DNA of 5,544 nucleotides from Flavipsychrobacter sp. (GTDB taxonomy: Bacteria > Bacteroidota > Bacteroidia > Chitinophagales > Chitinophagaceae), in NCBI GenBank assembly GCA_021156265.1, contig JAJNBR010000279.1, forward strand, positions 1-5,544, read 5' to 3'. Position numbers and translations under genes: made by a program. Shown here piece after piece: positions 1 to 5,544 of this stretch (position 1 is its first letter; each line of letters begins with the position of its first letter). The notes beneath the pieces are model-generated. The model searched no databases, had not been told where the DNA came from, and was given only the letters and a program-made list of their open reading frames with translations.

Positions 1-1362
1 CAAGCCATCGGTGATAACGATATCATCTTTGCACTAGGCATAGAAGGCGGTCACAACCTTTGTCGCGACCTGGTTGCTAAGAAAGGCTGGTCCGATGTTG
101 GCACAGCCGGCGCTAACGACGATGCACTCTGGAAAGACTTCTGCAGTCCGCTCTCTGCGCCTGCAGCCCGCTCTGCAGAAAGCTTAAAGCGCCTGCACGC
201 CGCGCTCTGGAAAGAGAACCTCGATCTTTTGTACGTTACGCTCACACACCTCACACATATAGACCAGCAACTGCTGGCCAACCATGCCTTCGGGATGAAG
301 ATGCTCAACCACGCATCTTTCTTCCCGCAAGGTTATGGACTGGAGCAGGAAGGTAAAGACTTCATTACCGCTGCTTATGAAATGAAAGCAGATGGCAAGT
401 CCACGCCGGTGTTAATAGACACCAAGCACATGAGCCTGAAATCGCGTATGGATTTTTATGACTACCGCAGGCAGAATGGTTATACACACCCGATTATTGC
501 ATCGCATGTAGGCGTTACCGGTTACACCCTTGCTGAATGGAAGCTGGCCAAAGCTCATGCAGCGCCGGCAGTAAAAGAAGGCGTAAAAGTGAATGAGGTG
601 GTAACTGAGCCAAAACACTGCGGTACCTATGGCAGTATAATTGTCAAAGACAAATACCATTTCAATCCGTGGAGCATTAACCTCATGGACGAGGATATTG
701 AGGAGGTGATAGAAAGTAAAGGCATGATAGGCGTAAGCCTCGATGTGCGCATACTTGGCTTTGAAAGCAGGCTGGGCAAACTGCTGAGCGGCGAGCACGC
801 TGAATATTTGAGTGTCAATGAGTACAACTGGCTGTTTGGCAGAGGTACCGATACCGATACGGCACTGGTTGATACCAAAACTGCTGAGGAAGCGTTAATA
901 CCCGGTAAGGACACACGCCAGCCGTTGGCATTGTGTTTTAATATCGTCCACATATTGGCAGTTGGCAAACGTATGGGCTTGACAGATACATGGAAGTATA
1001 TTAGTATTGGCAGCGATTTTGACGGGCTGGTTAACCCGGTGCAACTGGCTGAAGACTGCAGTCTGCGCCCTGCGCTGGAAAGCACACTGATGCGCTGGTT
1101 GCCGGTTGCCGAAAGGGCATACGACCAGGAACACGGAAGTGGCGCGTTGCTGCCAGGCGTGAACGGAACACAGCGTAGTATGAATACAGAGCCCGACCTG
1201 CAAATGCTGAAAACGGTAGTACGCGGGGTGCTGTATGAGAATGGCCGTAGTTTCCTCTACAACTGGTATGGTGCAGATGTAAAACAACCGCTTGCAGTAG
1301 AGGCTATGAAGATGGCAGATGTGCCTGTTGTGAAAGCAAAAAAGGAAAGCATCAAGAAATAG
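1..1362 (+). CDS. Divergent M19 (membrane/renal dipeptidase-like) metallopeptidase, 5' end missing
   Basis: The frame is open from the left edge to the TAG at 1360-1362, giving 453 residues without the N-terminus; no internal start is needed, and the TTG at 229 is just a leucine codon. Family M19 enzymes are TIM-barrel, usually di-zinc hydrolases of dipeptides and related amides. Aligned from memory with human renal dipeptidase, fragment residues match as follows: Glu15 in GIEGGH is the bridging Glu125, His83 in TLTH is His152, His143 in LIDTKH is zinc ligand His198, His169 in IIASH is zinc ligand His219, and Asp339 in GSDFDG is Asp288. The HxD zinc pair would lie upstream of the window. The C-terminal VRGVLYENGRSFL resembles the family's last barrel helix. 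Two things are odd. The substrate-carboxylate arginine (Arg230) appears to be Ile226, and the catalytic motifs are spaced by about 40-50 extra residues in each of three places. The fold assignment is strong; dipeptidase activity is uncertain. It is followed after 18 bases by a lectin-like gene, probably in the same operon. Confidence 0.85.
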   Translation, partial: QAIGDNDIIFALGIEGGHNLCRDLVAKKGWSDVGTAGANDDALWKDFCSPLSAPAARSAESLKRLHAALWKENLDLLYVTLTHLTHIDQQLLANHAFGMKMLNHASFFPQGYGLEQEGKDFITAAYEMKADGKSTPVLIDTKHMSLKSRMDFYDYRRQNGYTHPIIASHVGVTGYTLAEWKLAKAHAAPAVKEGVKVNEVVTEPKHCGTYGSIIVKDKYHFNPWSINLMDEDIEEVIESKGMIGVSLDVRILGFESRLGKLLSGEHAEYLSVNEYNWLFGRGTDTDTALVDTKTAEEALIPGKDTRQPLALCFNIVHILAVGKRMGLTDTWKYISIGSDFDGLVNPVQLAEDCSLRPALESTLMRWLPVAERAYDQEHGSGALLPGVNGTQRSMNTEPDLQMLKTVVRGVLYENGRSFLYNWYGADVKQPLAVEAMKMADVPVVKAKKESIKK

Positions 1363-1380
1363 AATAAAAACTGAATTACT

Positions 1381-1794
1381 ATGACGGAAGTAATTAAAGT
1401 AACCATCGATTCAAGCGAGCCGTTCTCGGGCTTCAAGCTGCCGGTAGCGGCAGGACAAGTAATAGAGTTTGCCTGCGATAAGAGCCAGCGATGGAAAGAC
1501 CTGATCTTTAAGAGCTCGCCGGAGGGATTTTTCAACCCGCTGGCCTGGATAGCAGGATTGCGCGTGCGCGGCGTAAAATGTTTAGCACTTTGCGGCTGCT
1601 ACAATGATGATGTAAATACTGCCTTCAAGATCGGCACGGGATGCAGGATAGAGGTGCAACAAGACGGCTACCTCTCGTTCTTCGCCAACGATACCGACGG
1701 GTACTATTACAATAACTATGGCGCTGTAGAGCTGGAGATACGTCATTATCACGAATTTCACATCGCCCGGCTTGTCTGCTACATTCATGCGTAG
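1381..1794 (+). CDS. Small LecA (PA-IL)-like putative calcium-dependent lectin, with read-through tail
   Basis: 137 codons from ATG 1381 to TAG 1792-1794. The leader is A-rich and has no Shine-Dalgarno motif, as is usual in Bacteroidota. Residues 1-120 resemble Pseudomonas LecA along most of their length. The best block is NDTDGYYYNNYGAVELEI (103-120), which aligns without gaps to NDVPGTYGNNSGSFSVNI of LecA. Calcium ligands Asp100, Asn107 and Asn108 correspond to Asp104, Asn111 and Asn112; Thr104 (a backbone ligand in LecA) becomes Tyr108. The FKIGTG and DGYLSFFAND stretches also fit. LecA's sugar-contacting His50/Gln53 segment (HPDQ) has no clear match, so sugar specificity cannot be assigned. 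There is no signal peptide or membrane segment, so it is probably cytoplasmic unless exported another way. Five cysteines (32, 67, 71, 73, 88) are many for its size. Residues 121-137 are antisense to the T9SS domain of the opposite gene and probably not part of the fold; LecA itself ends about five residues after the aligned block. It lies 18 bases after the M19 gene. Confidence 0.72.
   Translation: MTEVIKVTIDSSEPFSGFKLPVAAGQVIEFACDKSQRWKDLIFKSSPEGFFNPLAWIAGLRVRGVKCLALCGCYNDDVNTAFKIGTGCRIEVQQDGYLSFFANDTDGYYYNNYGAVELEIRHYHEFHIARLVCYIHA
1582..1794. other. 213-base tail-to-tail overlap of the lectin-like and T9SS genes
   Basis: The plus-strand lectin-like frame stops at 1794 and the minus-strand frame at 1582, so the two overlap antisense with codon boundaries in register. 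Homology divides the overlap cleanly: left of about 1740 only the lectin reading resembles a known family, and right of about 1741 only the T9SS reading does. Neither frame has a stop at the border and there is no intergenic sequence or terminator hairpin. See the finding on 1738-1743 for what this may mean. Confidence 0.8.
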
Positions 1795-4700
1795 TATGTA
1801 CACACCTGCCGGCAGCGCAATGGGCAATGAAATAGTTTTTGTAAAGTGTTTCCGGAAGGTCGTTACCTGGTCTTTGTAAAGCGTCTTTCCCACAGCGTCG
1901 GTGATCGACATGTTGATGGTCTGGTCTGCAAGGGTATTTCCCTTTATGGTAAAGTTACCGTCGTTCGGGTTGGGGAAGAGCGTAAAAAATATTTCCTCGA
2001 TCAGGTGCACGTTGGTACTGGTTGTCGCTGTGCAGCCATACTTCGATACGGTAAGGAAGTAATCGCCACGCTGTTTTGCAGTGATATCCTCGATGATTGG
2101 GTTCTGTACGGTTGATCTGAAACTGTCAGGGCCGCTCCAGCTCCAGGTTACGCCGTCCATGTTGGCCCAGCCTTCCAGTTTGATGGTATCGCCCGGTGTT
2201 CTCAGCGGTACGCTTTTGATGCTGGCTTCCAGTTTTATCACTTCTGCATAAACGCTGTTCGAGTCTGATACACATCCTTTGTTCGAGGTCATGAATACAT
2301 AGTAACGTCCCGAGTGCTGTCCTGCTTTAGCTTCGGTAATGATTGGGGCTTTATCAGTAGAAACATAGTCTTTTGGTCCCACCCATTTGTAGGTCACATC
2401 AGTCATGCTGCCGTCTACATCCATGGTTAGTGTGTTGCCGTCGCATATAGGGCCATTGTGCATCAGCTTTACCACGTACGGACGCGGATGGATGACCACC
2501 TCGACACTGTCGCGGCTGATGCAGCCATCGTTGCTTACACTCACTACATAGCGTCCTGCCTGGTTGTCGGTAACATGTGTGCGTACTACCGATGGTCCTA
2601 CCTGTATGGTGCCTTCAGGTACGCTCCAGGTAAATGTTACGCCCGGCACGGTGCTGGTTGCCATAAAGCCTATAGAGTCGTTGGTGCATGCCTGGAAGAT
2701 GCCGCTTATCGTTGGTTTTGGTCGCTCCAGTATGCGTATGTTCTTACCGTTGTCTTTGCTCACATACACCGGCGACGTAGATACGATGCGCACGCGGTAG
2801 CCATTGCCCGGCAGCGTGGTAGCAGGTATTGCGCCCTGTATAATGCCGCTGTTGTTGGAAGTGAACGAGCCTATGTTGACCGGCGCTGCAAAGCTGCCGT
2901 TAGCATCAGAAAGCTGTAAGGTGAATGTGTTAGTAGCGCCAAATATCACTTCGGCTGTGTAGGCAATGCTGATGGTATCGGGTGGACAAATAATGGTATC
3001 GGTAAACGGATCGATGGTGGCGATGGTGTCATGCCATTTGGAGATGAAGGCCTGCGTATTGGCGAAATTGATGTCCGTCCACGTAGGCTTATGGGTACCG
3101 GCAGTAGTAACACCACCGGGGCTGTTCGTATTACCACACACAAACAGTTTGTTCCTGCTGTCAAGCGCCAGACCTTTTATTCTATCGTTGTTGATACCGC
3201 CGTAGTAAGTACCCCAGGTCTTATTTCCTGCGGGGTCGTATTTCAGTATGAAGCCATCCCATCCACCCGCAAAATTGGGCTGCTGGCTGCCGGGAGTTGA
3301 AAAGCCTGAAGAATCGTAAGCGATACCGGCGGCGTAGATATTGTCCTCATTGTCTATACGCAGGCGGTAGCCACTCTTGCCTGTTGTCCACTGGTATTTA
3401 CCGCCGTTGTCGAACTTGACGATCTTGCCCGTAGCCATGAACACATTGCCTTTACTATCGGTTGCCAGGTCGAAGGGGCGTGAATATCCATAGATGCTGT
3501 CCCAACCCTCGTACATAGAGCTGTACAACAGAGTGCCGGGAGGTGAGAATTTGGTGATGAAGGCGTTGTAGGGATCGACTATGACAGCCGGGGGAGGATC
3601 ATGCGGGATGATCGTATCCAGCTCTGCATCGGGTGTGCAATAAAAATCTATCGAGAAGGTTTCGCCTGCTACAAAAGCGTTGTTGTTAGAGTCAACCGCT
3701 ACCGACCAGCCCGCATCATCGAGCCAGCCACCGAGGTAGGTAGCCCATACCACCGTACCAGATGTGCTGAACTTAGCTACATAGGCATCTGAAAAACCGC
3801 CGCCGTAAACGCTTTTAAAGCCCGGCGCCTTATGGATATTGTTATTGCTGCGGGTCATGCCGGTCATGTACACTTCACCAAATTCGTCTACCGCCATCCT
3901 TTGTGCGGTCTCGTCGCCAGTGCCGCCATAAAAGCTGCCCCAGATCCAATCGCCGCTGCTGTTGAAACGCGCAATAAAAGCATCTTTTCCGGGGGCAGAC
4001 CCATTCCATTCCTGGTGTACCCAATTAGGGTAGCCCAGCCCGCCGGGACTGTCAGTATCGCCGCAAATGAATATATCGCCTGTTTTTTTATTGGTCACCA
4101 CATCATAGCAAAACTCGTCACCGCCGTCACCATAATACAGGCCCCATTGCCTGTTGCCGTCTTTATCAAACTTCACTACGAAAGCGTCTACAAGACCTTT
4201 CATTGTCATGAATGGTGAGTTGAATGCGATATAGTCATCGCTATAGGTATAACCTGCCATGTACACATTGCCTGAGGCATCAGTAGCTACTCCTTCGGCA
4301 TAGTCTTCCTGGCCCTCTTCGCCGTAGTAAGTGCCCCATGCCAGCACGGGGTCTATCACTATCGTGTTCTCGGATGCAGCCACAGCAAAGCGCAGCTCGT
4401 TGTTCTTTAAAATGAAAGAAGATGGAACTTCCTTTTTGGTCACCGCATCGTAGCTGTATGGTTTTTTTTCGGTGAGGCTGCCCAATGGAGTGCGTGCGGT
4501 TACTGCGCCATCCTTCATGCTCAGCGCAGTAGCGCCTTTGTAGCGCATCCTGATGTCGCTGGCTTTACCGCCGGGCCTTACTACGAAATCGTATTTCAGC
4601 TCGTTGTTGCCGGCATACAGTACCCAGTCTATATTGGGGTAAACATTCTTATAAGTAACCTTGCCGTAGGTATGAGCGGTAATGCCTTTGGGATAGTAGT

Positions 4701-5082
4701 TTTCGTAATAGGCGCGCTGCTCTTCTTTTACGATCTCCGCATCTTTATTCGCGCCCACCAGTTCCACATCCAGGCGGTAAGTTTCAAACGTTGGTTTTAC
4801 CCGCTCTTCGCGCAGCGGTGCCGGATTTATTACGGGCGCCGCGTTCACTTGCCTCCGCCACACATAGTGCACCTGCGCATCGCCTATGAAGATGCTCATA
4901 CCGCGCGACTTCAGTTTCAGGTCTACATCTGTACGGGGTTTTTTATCTCCGCCGGTTATCTGTCCCTTGTTCTCGATGAACGACAAAGGCGCTGCTGGTA
5001 TTTTTTTATCACGGGCTGCAGGGGCGGCCTGCAACAGCCATGGCAATACCACAAATACACTTAAGGGTAGAAATCGCTTCAT
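1582..5082 (-). CDS. Large secreted SBBP beta-propeller / Ig-like protein with T9SS sorting domain
   Basis: 1166 residues from ATG 5080-5082 to TAA 1582-1584. Residues 1-22 form a Sec signal peptide (KR, hydrophobic core, AAPA before the likely cleavage). Residues 30-245 match the N-terminal region common in SBBP-repeat proteins (SFIENKGQ at 34-41; VYPNIDWVLY; closing IVIDPVLAWGTYYG). Residues 247-684 hold about seven SBBP blades with the pattern W-G-x-Y-G-G, D-x-x-G-N-V-Y-x-A-G, DAFxxKF; blades 5 and 6 are degenerate. Residues 690-786 are a beta-sandwich common in this phylum (QLSDANGSF, GYRVRIVSTSP). Three Ig/PKD-like domains follow (about 787-866, 867-949, 950-1029), then a type A T9SS sorting domain at 1030-1114 (FPNPNDGNFTIKG, GVYILRMNV). 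It should cross the inner membrane by Sec and the outer membrane by T9SS, where the sorting domain is normally removed and the protein released or anchored. The ligand is unknown; adhesion or polymer binding is an inference. Residues 1115-1166 are antisense to the lectin gene and unlike any T9SS tail. No clear Bacteroidota promoter (TAnnTTTG) is visible in the 53 bases upstream, so it may be transcribed with the upstream paralogue. Confidence 0.88.
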   Translation of the reverse strand: MKRFLPLSVFVVLPWLLQAAPAARDKKIPAAPLSFIENKGQITGGDKKPRTDVDLKLKSRGMSIFIGDAQVHYVWRRQVNAAPVINPAPLREERVKPTFETYRLDVELVGANKDAEIVKEEQRAYYENYYPKGITAHTYGKVTYKNVYPNIDWVLYAGNNELKYDFVVRPGGKASDIRMRYKGATALSMKDGAVTARTPLGSLTEKKPYSYDAVTKKEVPSSFILKNNELRFAVAASENTIVIDPVLAWGTYYGEEGQEDYAEGVATDASGNVYMAGYTYSDDYIAFNSPFMTMKGLVDAFVVKFDKDGNRQWGLYYGDGGDEFCYDVVTNKKTGDIFICGDTDSPGGLGYPNWVHQEWNGSAPGKDAFIARFNSSGDWIWGSFYGGTGDETAQRMAVDEFGEVYMTGMTRSNNNIHKAPGFKSVYGGGFSDAYVAKFSTSGTVVWATYLGGWLDDAGWSVAVDSNNNAFVAGETFSIDFYCTPDAELDTIIPHDPPPAVIVDPYNAFITKFSPPGTLLYSSMYEGWDSIYGYSRPFDLATDSKGNVFMATGKIVKFDNGGKYQWTTGKSGYRLRIDNEDNIYAAGIAYDSSGFSTPGSQQPNFAGGWDGFILKYDPAGNKTWGTYYGGINNDRIKGLALDSRNKLFVCGNTNSPGGVTTAGTHKPTWTDINFANTQAFISKWHDTIATIDPFTDTIICPPDTISIAYTAEVIFGATNTFTLQLSDANGSFAAPVNIGSFTSNNSGIIQGAIPATTLPGNGYRVRIVSTSPVYVSKDNGKNIRILERPKPTISGIFQACTNDSIGFMATSTVPGVTFTWSVPEGTIQVGPSVVRTHVTDNQAGRYVVSVSNDGCISRDSVEVVIHPRPYVVKLMHNGPICDGNTLTMDVDGSMTDVTYKWVGPKDYVSTDKAPIITEAKAGQHSGRYYVFMTSNKGCVSDSNSVYAEVIKLEASIKSVPLRTPGDTIKLEGWANMDGVTWSWSGPDSFRSTVQNPIIEDITAKQRGDYFLTVSKYGCTATTSTNVHLIEEIFFTLFPNPNDGNFTIKGNTLADQTINMSITDAVGKTLYKDQVTTFRKHFTKTISLPIALPAGVYILRMNVADKPGDVKFVIMTYLQLYSAIVIVIVPVGIVGEEREVAVLLHLYPASRADLEGSIYIIIVAAAKC
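1741..2146 (-). repeat. Diverged direct repeat, copy 1 (Ig-like end plus T9SS domain)
   Basis: This stretch matches 5139-5544 in the same orientation at a constant offset of 3398 bases, with no net insertion or deletion across the full length. Some blocks are nearly identical in DNA, for example around 1931-1980 against 5329-5378 (the region encoding the PNPNDG motif) and the TTCCGGAAGG-like stretch encoding TFRKHF. It arises from duplication of coding sequence, not from a mobile element. The left limit coincides with the end of the T9SS domain; the right limit is set only by the window edge, where copy 2 is cut. Confidence 0.85.
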
Positions 5083-5135
5083 TTATGCTATTTAAACCCT
5101 TCAAGTTAAGCATTTAGCGCGGAAATACGCAATTT

Positions 5136-5544
5136 CTACTGCCCCACGGCAAAGCGTACGTCGCGTTCCTTGCCTTCCACATTCAGCCGGAGTATATACG
5201 AGCCGTTGACCAGCCGTCCTTCGGTGTTCACCTCTTTCTTAAAATGCTTGCGGAAGGTCTGTACTTCGTCGCGGAAGATGGACCTGCCGGCCATGTCCAC
5301 CACCTCCATTTTCACCAGCTGGTCTTTCAGGGTATTGCCCTTTATGGTAAACCTGCCGTCGTTAGGGTTGGGGTAGAGAATGAATTTTATCTCTTCCGAT
5401 ACACGCACGTAGATGCTGGTCCTGGCCGTGCACCCGTATTTGGAAACAGTGAGGAAATAATCGCCCCTCTGGTCTACGCCAATATCCTCGATCATGGGGT
5501 TCTGAATATTCGATTTGAAACCTCCGGGGCCTTCCCAGCTCCAG
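5136..5544 (-). CDS. C-terminal part of a tandem paralogue: Ig-like domain plus T9SS sorting domain
   Basis: The frame is open at the right edge and ends at TAG 5136-5138, leaving 135 residues from WSWEGPGGF to RFAVGQ; the methionine at 5493-5495 is internal. Residues 1-50 are the end of an Ig-like domain (QRGDYFLTVSKYGCTA). Residues 51-135 are a type A T9SS sorting domain (LYPNPNDGRFTIKG, then GSYILRLNV). It aligns without gaps to residues 980-1114 of the neighbouring large protein, with about 78 of 135 residues identical by hand count, so the two are tandem duplicates at least over this end. The protein should be exported by Sec and T9SS, with this domain serving as the secretion signal. 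The domains before it lie outside the window; by analogy they may be a propeller and Ig-like domains. Its stop lies 53 bases before the start of the downstream gene on the same strand, which fits one operon. Confidence 0.88.
   Translation of the reverse strand, partial: WSWEGPGGFKSNIQNPMIEDIGVDQRGDYFLTVSKYGCTARTSIYVRVSEEIKFILYPNPNDGRFTIKGNTLKDQLVKMEVVDMAGRSIFRDEVQTFRKHFKKEVNTEGRLVNGSYILRLNVEGKERDVRFAVGQ
5139..5544 (-). repeat. Diverged direct repeat, copy 2 (cut by window edge)
   Basis: Partner of the repeat at 1741-2146, offset 3398. The encoded 135 residues are about 58 percent identical to those of copy 1 by hand count. Conservation is highest in QRGDYFLTVSKYGCTA, PNPNDG-FTIKGNTL and TFRKHF, and lowest in the linker before the last beta strand. 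The pair could recombine or undergo gene conversion in the cell, and could also confuse a short-read assembly. Confidence 0.85.

Noticed and set aside
627..1085. 152-codon minus-strand frame, with others at 412-798 and 895-1287
   Set aside because: These are antisense to conserved M19 sequence and show no domain-like pattern.
229..1362. TTG at 229 as the start of the M19 gene
   Set aside because: The frame is open to the left edge and the upstream codons encode the conserved GIEGGH metal-ligand motif, so the true start is outside the window.
1738..1760. Sequencing frameshift as the cause of the lost T9SS stop
   Set aside because: In the next frame the minus strand reads TGA TAA TGA just before the border, which is tempting. 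However, the in-frame alignment to the paralogue continues without shift to the codon before the expected stop, so a frameshift is not needed and would not explain the lectin side.
2458..2919. 153-codon plus-strand frame
   Set aside because: It lies wholly antisense to the Ig-like region of the large T9SS protein, is rich in Tyr, Arg, Ala and His without any recognisable motif, and the opposite reading has clear family features.
4672..5064. 130-codon plus-strand frame with a hydrophobic start
   Set aside because: It is antisense to the signal peptide and N-terminal domain of the T9SS protein; the hydrophobic start arises from the complement of that coding sequence.
5083..5135. Possible promoter or terminator between the two T9SS genes
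   Set aside because: On the minus strand it is AT-rich with a GAAGGG about 14 bases before the ATG, but no TAnnTTTG promoter element and no stem longer than about three or four pairs followed by a T run could be found.

Overview
The window looks like chromosomal DNA of a member of the Bacteroidota. The strongest sign is two proteins on the minus strand that end in the C-terminal sorting domain of the type IX secretion system (T9SS), a system confined to that phylum. Starts preceded by A-rich sequence instead of a Shine-Dalgarno motif fit this. The base composition is fairly balanced, which would suit a Chitinophaga-like lineage, but that finer placement is a guess.

Layout. Positions 1-1362 (+) hold the 3' part of a gene for a divergent family M19 (renal/membrane dipeptidase-like) metallopeptidase, cut by the left edge. 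After 18 bases follows a small gene (1381-1794, +) whose product resembles the galactophilic lectin LecA (PA-IL), with the calcium-site region well matched. These two probably form one transcription unit. On the opposite strand, 5082-1582 encodes a large secreted protein: signal peptide, N-terminal beta-rich domain, about seven SBBP beta-propeller repeats, a beta-sandwich, three Ig/PKD-like domains and a T9SS sorting domain. Upstream of it, 5544-5136 (-) is the 3' end of a tandem paralogue, cut by the right edge; 53 bases separate the two, so they may be co-transcribed.

The most unusual point is the tail-to-tail border at about 1738-1743. The recognisable lectin domain and the recognisable T9SS sorting domain meet there almost base to base. 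Neither gene has a stop at that point, so each reads on into the antisense of the other and the two frames overlap by 213 bases. The paralogue has its stop exactly where the large protein instead has a tyrosine codon. This suggests a deletion or rearrangement (or an assembly join) that removed both stops and the intergenic terminator, or a stop loss in naturally abutting genes.

Functionally, the minus-strand pair are probably cell-surface or secreted proteins, perhaps for adhesion or binding polymers. The plus-strand pair would be a hydrolase of uncertain substrate and a small putative carbohydrate-binding protein. No RNA gene, CRISPR array, insertion sequence or convincing terminator was seen, and no gene-free stretch exceeds 53 bases.
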